Notes under the pieces: model-generated
Database searches by the model: none
The model's input: the letters and a program-made list of their open reading frames with translations, nothing else
What the model was told of the DNA's origin: nothing
Part shown: positions 27,776 to 40,300 of the stretch, one piece after another
Numbering within the stretch: position 1 is the stretch's first letter
Layout: each line of letters starts with the position of its first letter
DNA from: Erpobdella octoculata
Taxonomy: Eukaryota > Annelida > Clitellata > Hirudinida > Erpobdellidae
Direction of reading: 5' to 3'
NCBI GenBank assembly: GCA_963978895.1
Contig: OZ022242.1
Span: 21,963,129-22,027,128, forward strand
DNA length: 64,000 nt
Program-made: the position numbers and the translations under genes

Positions 27776-28391
27776 AGACGAATGTTATATTTTTGTATTT
27801 CCCTGTCACAATGTTATCATGATAGCCCATATGCAGTACCGTTTTTACGTACTCAAATACTGTCATACTTGAAAGCGCACATCTCTAATGACTTTCTTTT
27901 TTTTAGCTTTAAGTAAACTGTATAGCTCATCTCATTGGAGTCTATATTATATTTTGTATCTAAATAGCAGCAACTAACGTTCTCTATAAATAGCATACGG
28001 CTTGAAAATTACAAACCTGTTGTTCGTTTAAAAAATATCTAAAATTTAATTAATTTTGTTAATATCGTATGAATCATTACAACGCTTTTTCCGTAACGCA
28101 ACTTAAACAGGGGCACTGGAGCAGAACGGACAATGAGCTTTGAATAATATTTTGTTTAATGAAGTAAAACTGATGACAGGCTGGAAATTTATTGTACTGC
28201 ATCAATATTTATTTATTTATTTCTACATGTAGATCATTATTTTAATAATATTAATTTATGTTGTGTTTAACATTTTTATAAAACTCTTGAGTTAATAATT
28301 TATTCAGTTAATTAGGAATCATCGTTAAAATAAGAAACTGATCAACTTGAAACTTGAAACTGTTCACAACCAGCATCACCACATAAAAGTA
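27776..28391. other. Tail-to-tail 3' regions of the SHANK-like gene and TYW1
   Basis: 616 bp separate the two stop codons. Minus-strand AATAAA signals at about 28208-28221 can serve TYW1. No coding sequence is seen, so there is little room for missing SHANK PDZ or SAM exons. Confidence 0.6.
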
Positions 28392-31300
28392 TTAAGAATC
28401 ATTCTGCTTGTCCTTATTTTTTCTATAAAATCTTCTCTCGACTGGATCAAAACCTTGTTCGGAAGCCCCATAACAAGCCCACGAGGGGGTCGGTGCCATG
28501 TAGTCCATGGAGCTAAATGTCTTTGTACCTCCACTGGAGACGAATTCAGAGTTGAGCTTGTGAAAGACGTCGTAGTCGATCCACGTATTCCACGTTCCAT
28601 TGACCTTAAACTGTGAAGAAAAAATATAAAGAAAACAATTTTTTTTTTAATTAGGACAAATAGTGAAAATTAAATAAAAACGCTGCAGAAGAAGATTAAA
28701 AACAATTAAATTTAAAAAAAACATAATCTAAATTGATACCTTTTTGTGTGCCACGAGCAGACAATTGGAATGTGCATGTTCAGCAGCGATTTCGTAATCT
28801 TCCAACTGATCAACAAACAACTTCACAAAATCAACAACTTCTTCAAGCCACGGAACGTTCTCCATTGTCATACTTTTACTGGTTTTGCCATCACCGCAAT
28901 ATGTCACTCCCTGTTTTTATCATAACTTATTTGTTATTCATAAAACTGCATAAAACAGTACACAAATATTTATATCATTAATATGCTAGAATATATATAA
29001 TATTTTATTATTATATTATGTCATTTTATAACAAGATCTTCATTATCAAAATTTAAATCATTACACATCAAATCTACTGCAATCTGCTTGAATACTCAGG
29101 TGGTTCTCCTATCAGGATGAAAATCATTGAAAGCTTTGCAACATTCATCTTTTCTCATATAGATAAAGATTGCTTATATTGTTACTTTTTATTTTTTACT
29201 GTTATTTATGTTTGATGTGAATTCCTATCAACAAGCGCAATGATGTATGTATGTATGTTTGTATATATGTGTATATGTATGTATGTATGTAGGTATGTAA
29301 GTACGTACGGGCCCCGATTACCATTTGCAGCTCTGAAAAAACTCACGATGATAGATTTTGTGACGCTGAACACGATTTGTTAAGCCACTTTCAAGTTAAA
29401 ATGTTTAAATCAAAAGTTATTAGCCGTGAAAGTTTGTCGGTTAACATAAACATAAGATGCCCTTACAATGTGTTGCTTGAACATTTAAAGCCAAAAACCA
29501 GCCTTAGAAATAAACCTAACAAAAAATTTTAATAATAATCTTCGTTTGAAAATGTTGTTTTTAAACATTTTTTATTTTGCATTTTTGCTTAATTTTGCGT
29601 CGAAAATGCTCAATCGCTACGCAAAGTGTTGATATACTAATAAAATCTTATGATCGATGGATGAAATCGAAGTCGTAAATACTTCTTAGGCAGCTTTTTC
29701 AATTGTTTACAATTGAATAAATCTAAACACCAAAAACTATTATTATTATTATTATTATCATTATTATTATTTTTTTTATTATTATAGGATGATATTAATA
29801 ATATTACATAAACAAATTCACCTTGATTTCAATAAAATCGGGATTTCCAATTTTCACAAGTTTGCAATAATTGTCTATGTCCGAAGTATTGTAGCCCTTC
29901 ACTAAAGTCAGCCTGTAGACAGTTCTCTGTCCCTGAGTAAGTAAAATTTGAAATAAAATAAAATTATTAAAAACATATAAATACCAAAACTGATCATTTT
30001 AAATAAATATAACTTTCAAAAATAGATAACGTAAGCAACAAAATTACTTTATTATTGAGTTCCTTCAGGCACTCAATGAATCTCTCCCAATAATCCTTAA
30101 ACAAAGGCCTGTCAACTTTTTTCAAACTATCTTTCGTTCCAGCATCAACGCTTACATACAGTTGGGTCACTGGAACCAAATTCCTAGATATTCAAAAAAC
30201 AAATTTTATAAAATGCTTTAATTCAGTTAATCAAAATGATTTTATTAATATGCAGTACATGCTCAAACCAAAATCAATACGTAACAAATTAATTTTGCAA
30301 CATAAACTTATATCGCATGTCATCTTTATAAATAATATCTATAATATAAATATAAGCTTATATAGTTTGTCATTTCTATAATTAGTAAATATATACAAAA
30401 ACATGAAACATTAACAAATTTTTAAGGCCAAAATACTATGAATTAATGGTCTTTTAAGAGTTTAATAATAAAAAACACAAAATTATAAGAAATATAATTA
30501 TATTCATGAACTTATACCTGATGGCTTCAGGAAACTGGGCATTCGTGACCAAAAACGTTGAAATGTTCTTATCGTGCAAAAGACTGACGTACTCGTTTAT
30601 TTTCGGGTACATGATTGGCTCACCTACTAACGAGAGGGCACAATGTCTGGGGTTCAAACCTTCCTCAAATCTGTCACTCTTCACACCTGGCACACCTGGC
30701 AAGTTAAATGATGGTTTGGAAAGATTACAATAATTGTTTAAATCATTATTTCCTTCTTGTTTTATAAACGGCTTTTATTAAACTTTATAAGGGAAGGAAA
30801 AAAAGGGAAACATTATATATTTCTAAAAAGCTGACATATTTGAAAATCCATGATATTAAAAAAGTAGCATTCCAACCTTTGAACTGCTTGATAAGATTGA
30901 CATGATTGGTGAGTGCCCCATCAAGAATGAGTTGAGGCTCATCCATCTGCCATCTCCATTCTGTTCCTACTGGGTTTGTGTGGTGTCTGGAACAATATCA
31001 TTATAATTTCAAAATAAAATTCAAACCTCTGAACTTTTAAAAAATATTAAAATTTCAAAATATCACAACTTCAAAATATTACAATTTAAAAAAACGCTCT
31101 CTGGAACAGAAACTTTACAAACATGTTATCACAAGCTATAAATACCATATTTTCATGCATATAATGCACACACTGACATGCCTGGAAATGTCAGAAAAAA
31201 TGACTTGGCTCTATAAATGAGGAAATGTAAATTAAAAAATGTATTTTCAATAATATATCAAATACATTTTACCAATCCAATTTTGTTCATTAATAAAACC

Positions 31301-34300
31301 ACGTGTTTTTTTCAATCCCTCTGCAGGCCTACCTTGGTGATTGTTATATGCATAAAAATACTGTAAACGAATTGACAAAACTGTCAGTGGTCTGAAGCAA
31401 AGTAAAAAAACACATGCAAAAATTGTGGTTTATGCCAATAAAATGTGCAGCCACTGTGAACCCTCCATGTATTGAGGAAAAGTTGAACAAATGAAGATTT
31501 ATATCAAAAAGCATTTAGATAACCAATAGCCCATTATAGCCATAGTGACAAGATATCGACATTACAGTCCAAGAACTAAATATAGGGAGTAAATATTGCA
31601 ATATAAAAAAAAACTAGAAATTTTAAGACAAAGGATAATGATGAAATTAATGTAAAAAAACTAATAAAAGAATGTTATTTGATAGTCTAGAACAATTAAA
31701 TATTTTAAACCGTACAAAATAATACTAAAACCGCTTGATTAAAAAAAAAAATTTGACAATCCAATTCAAAAAGTAAACAAACCAACATGACTAAAGGTAA
31801 TTTAGTTTAGAAATGACTGAAGAACCAACCTCCAACAGAAAACACATTTGTTTGCACATGCAAGACTCGGAGTTGTTTCCATGCACCTGTGACTTTCAAT
31901 TCCATAGAATGTATGCTTGTAACATCCACCTCTACCTCTCAACATCGACTGCAAATTCATATTATTTTATTTGCTATAATATTCTTAATTAATTATTATA
32001 ATATAAAATTCGCAACTAAAAATTTATCAAATAATTTTATCTTATTTAAATTGCAGCTACACAATTTATCAATAACAAAGAACTGAAAAACCTGGTTTTT
32101 TTGCAGATCCTTTATATTTTGAATTTGTTTCTTAGATAAAACTTTTTAAATTGAAACTTTAAAAAATTTATTTTAGAAAATTTATTATGAGTGAGTTTAT
32201 GTTTCAGCTTGATGAGATGAGAAAAAATTTGTTAATTTTCACTTCCAATATTTTTGGGCAAACAAGCAATCAAGCAAACAAGACTGGCAGTGAAATTAAT
32301 AAAAAGGAGTTAAATGTAATTCAGAAATTCAATTTATTAATGAAATTGATGATAAAAAGTAATAATTCTTTATATCAATATTATTTTTGTATAAATTGCA
32401 TTATAATTTGCTCCCTATGGGATTTTCTAATTGTTTTCATCATGTCTCCTCCTCCCACACTTATAATACTAGATTTGTTACTGATTATAAATCCACTAAA
32501 ATTCACCCTAGTCTGAAATTATTGTACTCTCTTGGTTTCATGGGCTCAAGTTTTTTGGAACTCAATACCACATGATCTTTCAACTGCTAACTTTGTAAAT
32601 TTTAAGAAACAAATTAACTAATTGGTTATAAAGATACATTTGACTGCCCTCTCGTCACTTCAATAATTTTTTAAACGAGGATATTTAAATATATGAATTA
32701 GAGGGACTCTGTTTTTTCCAAATGTCCTACATTATTTGTGTACTTTGGTTATCTAGCTTGATGTGTTTTAGACATTTTATTTTTTATTATCTTGAAATAA
32801 AATACATAAAAAAAGTTCAACTAAAATTCATCATATTCTATTTTGCTAACAATTTACGACTTCTGTGCCGCTGTAACAAGAGAAGAGGAGAGTCTAAGAA
32901 GATTTTATGATATAAACTTGTAATTTGACAAATTCATAATAAATAGATTTATAAATTCCCATAAAGTTTAAAACTGACTCACTTTTGTCCACCTGCACAG
33001 TTTAACACCTGAGTGACTACCAATTAACTTGTATCCCTGCTTCTCTAATGATTGCCTTACAAGAGGAGTTAACATTTCTTGGGTTTCAAGCTTCTTCTTT
33101 TTCTTCAAAGGCTTCATAATTCAAATTTAAATCATTAATAAAAAAAATATTTAAATTTAAAAAGTTTAAATTTGAATTCAATTGTTCTCTCTCTTAATAA
33201 CTTTTATTCTCAAAAATCTTCCCTAATGATTTCTTAAACAGAAGACAATAACTCCGCCTTTCATATTTAATTACCTGCTATATAATACTCCTATTTTATA
33301 GCGGGATTATACTGTATATAGATTACCAGCTATGTAATAATACTCCTTTATTTATATCTAATTACCTGCTAAGTAATACTCCTCTGTTTATATTTAATTA
33401 CTTGCTATGTAATACTCCTCTGTTCATATTGAATTACCTGCATGTAAAAGTCCTTTGTTTATATTTAACTAGCGGAGTTACCCGGGGTTATTCTATTGTT
33501 TGTTTTCTCTCACTCCCTACTCGCTCCCTTTCCCACTCGCTCTCATGCTCCACTTGCTTTCCCGCTCCCTTTCTTTCTTCCTCTCTCTCCTAACTTCTTT
33601 TAGCCTATAAAACGTAAAATAGATTTTTTAACTGTTGCTTGAAACCTTATTCAAACTTTGCTACGGAACCTTAATTTCACTTTTGTTATGCAATAACCTC
33701 TGATGTTCATACATAGGCACTTTTGGACTGCAAAGTTTTTTAATCATAAAAAATAAATTTAATTAAAAACTTCTATCTTTTTCTCCTTTTTGAGATCTAC
33801 CTTGATGCTAAATTTTGTTAAAATTGGTCCAGCCGTTTGGATTTGTATAGAAGGGAAGCAGACAAATAAACAGTAATTTTTATACATAAAGTATAATCTC
33901 GCTATAACTTACCCTGGATATAATGTACAATTGGATATAACATACTGAAATTTTGTTCCCATGCATTTGCCCTGTCTTTCACATGTTATTTTACCCTGGC
34001 TATAACGTATTTGGATATAACGTAGATTTGGCTATAACATACTAAAATTTCGTCCCAATTACAATATTTACCAAGTATATAACGAATTATTTAACCCATT
34101 AACACAGCATAATCGGCATAATAAAGGTTTATTTAGACCATGGGAACAAACAAAATTACACTCAAGTTATCGATCGTCTGGTGTCCTAATTCCCAAACTC
34201 AGTTTTGATGCTTTCTTGCATGTTTTAGCCAGCATAGCATTGTCGGCTGTCAGCACGTGTTTGAAACAGAAAAAATTGCGAGTTCGTGTTTTATTTAATC

Positions 34301-37300
34301 TCAAGAGTTTTGGCGCATTTTTGGAAACTTTGGCTGGAACCTGGCTGGTTATGAAAATACACTTAAGAACTATCCCCTTGGAGAGTTCTGGTTTTTTGCA
34401 TTAGGTTTGCACCAAATAGTAACTCCATAGGCAATTAGCTTAATTGCTTTAAAAAAAAGTAATGAACCTGAATAATAAATTTGGTTAAATTTGTAAACAA
34501 AGTTTATCAGTTATATTAAACTTAAAAAATCTATGATTTGATGAAATTACTAATCTGCCCCACCAAAAATGTGCAAACACAAGGACTTTTGTATTTTTCA
34601 ATGTCTTATAAATGTGAGCAGCTAGAAAATGAAACATAATCACAAGTTAAAATTTCTTGGCGATATAGTCTCAGTAAATCTACTGTCAATACAATTTGAA
34701 CACAAAGAGAAAATTAGAACCATAAACCTCTTCAGGTGCTAAGAAGATTGGACCATCAAGTTATCAACATCATGAAGACACTCTATTTAAATGGTTTGTC
34801 CCAGTTAGATTACAAAGCATCCTAGTCAGAAGAAAGTGACATATATTTTAGAGTATAATACTGCATTTTTTTACTATCTAACTGACGTTACATGTACAAT
34901 GCAATTTGCTTTTCCATAATAACTCGTTGATTTTTGTTATACCATGGATATAACAGACAGTGGATATACGGTACCCACTTCTTGGGTCCCTTGAAGTACG
35001 TTATAGCGAGATTATAATGTATATAGATTATCAGCTACGTAATAATACTCCTCTGTTTATATTCAATTACCTGCTACGTAATATTCCTCTGGTTATATTT
35101 AATTATCTGCTACTTAATATTTCTCTGTTTATACTTAATTATCTGCTAAGTAATACATTAATTAAAATGCTATAGAAATTTTAATATAAGCTTCTACTAA
35201 ACAACACCCATAGTATCACTAACAACATATTTACAGATACGTAATACATATTAAATTAACAAATGCTATAACTGCATGCCAGCACTGCTAACCACAACTT
35301 TTTTCAATTGAACGCTTTCTGATGAAGGCTTCTCAAACATAACACCAATATCTTCCACGTCAATTAACTCTTCTAACATGACATTACCACCATCTTCTTC
35401 CTCTTCTTCATCATAATCATCCTCATCCTCATCATCTTCTTCTTCTTTGTTTTTATTATTTTCCTGTTTGATGGAAAAGTGGAGCAATACTTAAAAATAA
35501 TATTCCAATAAGATCAGGAAAAGAAGGATTTTTTTAAATTTTATCGAGCACAATTGAGATTTTTCTCTTGTCATGCAAATTTGATGACAAACTAAGAAAA
35601 ATGTGGTAAAAAGAGAGCTAAAGTGACAAATACACAAAAACCCGTTACTTGTTTATTGATAGCCTCATTTCCTTCCTTAATACATGCGCAATCACTTCCA
35701 CATTTCGTAGTGGAATTCTGTTTCAAGTCGTTTCTTTCAAATGCGATGGAATTTTTCAACTGAACTTCATCTTCATTCACCATCAGCACATTCTTCATCC
35801 ATTCTGCAAACTTCTTTTCAACATCTGAATACAGTTTTTGTACAAATTAAAAATAATATAAAACGAATAAAAAATTCCAGCCTAAATAAATAATTAATTT
35901 GCAGATGTATTAAACCAGGAAAGCAGTTGAATTAGAATTTCTTGGACACCAGATTTTAATATTAGTTATATCATTTTTGTTCTAGTACATATATTTATTA
36001 AGCTTCTGCGTCCCGTTATTTTTTTGGAACGATACGATACGATTTCTGAAATTTGCCTCGAATTAAACGATATGATACGAGACGCCTCGAACAATAACGA
36101 TACGATATCGATACGATACGATACGATATCGGGATCTCGACTGATAAATATATAAATATTAAAAAATTTATAAACTTATAAAAATTTATAATTTAATTTT
36201 TTTTTTACAACTTGAAATAAGTTTCATTTGTTTAGTTTCGGTACATCTATTTTTCTAAATTTAGATTCTAAATAAAACGCTACCGCCGATAGTAAGTATT
36301 TATTTACTTTATTTAGATTGCATTATGCGGTAGTTTATCAATTTAATTAAATGATTTTACTTGCCGATGAAAAGAAAAATTAAAATTATTTTTTCAAGTA
36401 ATTGAAAAGTAGAACCCCTTCTAGCACACCAAAAGAACGACATTTTTAGGCAATTCAACAGTGAAAGTGGAAAAACCAATGGAGATAGAAATAGATTGCA
36501 GATTACTGAGATTGAGATTACTAGATTACTAAGATTAGATTAAAATGATACTGTTTCCCGCAGTCTTTGCATCTGGCAAGATTTACTTCTACATCCTTGT
36601 CATTGACTTTCTGCGTGACCGTCTCTTCCTCCAAGTACTCCCAGATTTGACCCCGGTGACGCGGCATAATGACAAACACGAGAAAGTGCCTCTATGCAAG
36701 AATTAAGAAAGTGAAAAAAAACCCAGCGTGTTTATTTATAGGCGATGGCGAATCCGGTTAGCAATAGCAAGAAAGAAGCTGAGAAAGTTTCGAATTCCAG
36801 CTGCAGACAACGTGCACTGTCGTGCACACTACAGGTGGCACACACATACTCACACACAACCAAGAATATCATCGAGATTATAAAGATATATCTTAGATGA
36901 GCTACTATTACGGTCAATTACGGATATCGAAACACTAAAAAAATCATTCCAATTCTATGTAACAAATTTGAAAAAATAAGTTTATGAAACAGACTAAACC
37001 AAAACATAAACATAGAATGATCATTACTATTACATTACTCATTATTCTCATTGATAATAATAGTCATCGATGTCAGCGAGTACGATTGCCTTGTAGGGCT
37101 TGTAGTATTAGTAGTATGCAGAGCTCGACTAGCAGCCTAAGAGGAGCGTGGCTTTTTTGCTGCCGGTTCCCAGACTAAAAATAGTAAATAATGGGGCTAC
37201 AGGCTGTCTGGAAAACCGAATTTAAAGTGGGGATGATAATAGTTATAAACTTCTGTCAATAGGTAGATTAATTAATCAATGTTGATGAATCAATTGCAAA

Positions 37301-40300
37301 TATTCACAGTTGTGACAATCGTTAATTAAATATGTATGACTTTCGTTATTTATTGGAAAATATTTTTAAAAAATCTCGATATTTTTTAGGGATTTTTATC
37401 GGGAATGAAATTCTTAGTATCGCTAATTATATAGATACGAGACTTCTTCCGCAGGCTGTATCGTTTCAATGGCGATACGGGATCTCCCGTATCGTTTTGA
37501 AATCTCGATTGAATTCGAGATAACGATATCGGGACGCAGATGCTTAATATTTATGCGATTAAAGAATATTAGATTCACCTTCACATGTCTTGTCCCCACA
37601 ACCTAAGATAATCAAGTCCCATTCAACTACAAGCTTCAAAGATACAAACAATTTTACACGTGCTTATTTAAATTTAATATATTAGAAAGATTGTAGTATC
37701 ACATTTTCTTGATGTTTTAAAAGGTAAACTAAATTTTTTATAACTTCACTCATGGGCCACTTCGGGCCTTGGGACCCCAAAATGTGGGGTTTGGGGGCAC
37801 TAAACTTAATTTGCATTTACTTTATTTTAATATACCCAGAAAGCAAAACGCCTGAGAAATTTTTAAAAATTCTTCATTATGGGCCGGTTTTCAAGTTGTG
37901 AGTAAGCACACATGCAGGGTAGGATAGAGCAGAAAATTGTGGCAATGAAAGAGAAGGAGGAAGAAGCAGTAAAGAACTTCACACCATATGGAATGGGCAG
38001 TGGTTAGGCAAGTAATTATGAAAATAATGCTAATAAATGTTTATAATGATGGTAGTGGCCCTGGTTGCAACTAATAGTTTAGCTAAAATCATAAAAAATA
38101 TAATAAAAATAGTTTCATATCAATTAATTAAAAATTAAAAGAACCTTCTTTATGATCATCAATAATGAAATTTGTCAGCACTCTTGATGCACCCAAGTGT
38201 TCTAAATTTTCATCCAATTTCTTTCCAACCTAAATTTTTCGTCCATAAATTGCTATTAAAACAGATGAAAGTCAGCGAACACACACACAAACTAAGAAAA
38301 CCACCTGTGCAAAATGTTCAGAATAACATGAGTTGCCCAGACTGACGATTGTATAGTTGAGCTTTGACAGTTGAGTCTTTGAGACTCTGAAGTCGTGAGA
38401 AGCATCATCGAGGTAGGTGAAAAACCACTCACATCCCTCGGGCGGTTTGCCCCAGGTGTGGGTTGAAGTGATAAAAATATTTAGGTCTTTGAGCTGTAAA
38501 TTAATTGTGTTCTGATGAATGCACTGAAGTGAATGTAATAATGTAAATTTGATAAATATTGAATTAAATAAGAACTCAATTACTGAAAAAGTGTTTTAGA
38601 TATCTAAATGTAATTTGTGATGGAAAAAACACAACTTTGTAAAATTGATGGTAAGAAAATGGTAATTGTGTACCTCCTGCCTCAAATTACGTACAATAAA
38701 GTACAATCACATACAGATTAATCCTGATATATATAACTCATTTATATCGAAATTCAGTTTTATCAAAATTAATAAATCAGTCCCATTGCACACAGCACTA
38801 ATAATACATAATAGATTCTAATATATATTGAGACTATCAAATATGAAATGATTTAAAAGTCTCCTCGGCTTTGATATAACTGGATTATGATAATGTATGA
38901 TAATTATTTTAACATTGCCCAATATCAATATCAAGCATACATCATACAATATTGATAACAAGCATACATCATACAATATTGATAACAAGAATACATCATA
39001 CAATATTGATAACAAGCATACATCATACAATATTGATAACAAGAATAGAGAATACATCATACAGTGTTGATAACAAGCATACATCATACAATATTGATAA
39101 CAAGCATGCATCATACAATATTGATATCAAGCATGCATCATACAATATTGATACCAAGCATGCATCCTACAAACCTCAAAATCTAACTTTCCTTCAGGAT
39201 CAAAACCTTTCAGATCAATAACTTCAACATCGATTTGTCTTTGCTCACATTCTTTTAGCAAAAGTAATGCCAGTTTCTGAATGATGTATTAAAAATGCAA
39301 AACATATACAGTTCATATGACCAACTGAACCTAGCTTCAAATAAATTTTCAAATAAACATTTAGAATACTTTGCATTTTTTCAAACATAACAAAGTTTTT
39401 TTTAAAGATTATCAGAATCCCTCTTGAGACGCCAGTGAAAATTTTCGTTTCCCAGAAATTCGTTATAATAAACATGTTTTCAAGATAATTATTAAGATCC
39501 CATTTAGCTAACATAACTACGACAAAGACTTATTACACAAAAATCCCACAATAAAAACTACAGCTAAAATGTGAAGAGTTATGTTTAGATCACTACAAGA
39601 ATTAAAGGACTTTCAGTACAGATATTGGTATACACATTTCCATGGTATCCGGATGTTTCATCTCCAAACAGTTCACCTACAGACGGTTCATCTATAGGAT
39701 TGTTAATCTCAGACAATTCATCTGCTGACTGTTCATCCAGCAGATGATTCACTTAGAAGATGTTTCATCTTTTGTTGTTAAAAACAGATGATTCATCTGT
39801 GGAGAGTTCATCTATCCAACTGTTCATCTTACAGACTGTTCATCGCACAGACTGTTCATCTTACAGACTGTTCATCACACAGACTGTTCATCTTACAGAC
39901 TGTTCATCTTACAAATGGTTCATCTTACGGACTCTTCATCTTAATATCCGGTTTGGATTCAAAACATCAGGTTTGTTGTCGTCATCTGCAACAGAAATTG
40001 TTCTTTTACACCAACTAACCTCAACTTTGAATTTCCAGCATGATTTGGCAAATTTTTCTATTTGATTCAGGGCTAGGTGATACTAAATTAATGATGTTTT
40101 GTGATCAAATTCTTCCAAGACATCCCACATATGAGGGACACAACTGTGAGGCAATGTGGCAACTTTGGTACTAATTCATGTTTGCTGGCGATGGTATCTA
40201 GCATACTACAAACATCGTCGAAAGATGGCATTATGGAACCCAGGATCTTTTCATGTGCTATTATTCTACAATGTGGTTGCTCATAGAATGTCTTGAGAAA

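Noticed and set aside
28376..28616. Plus- and minus-strand alternative ORFs at the TYW1 3' end
   Set aside because: They are shadows; the frame giving TWIDYDVFHKLN and GASEQGFDP matches TYW1.
35266..35487. Independent acidic protein
   Set aside because: It is TYW1 exon 8, the acidic linker between flavodoxin and radical SAM domains.
36020..36150. Regulatory cluster of GATACGATAC sites
   Set aside because: These repeats are the subterminal region of the hAT at 35999-37546 and recur near its other end.
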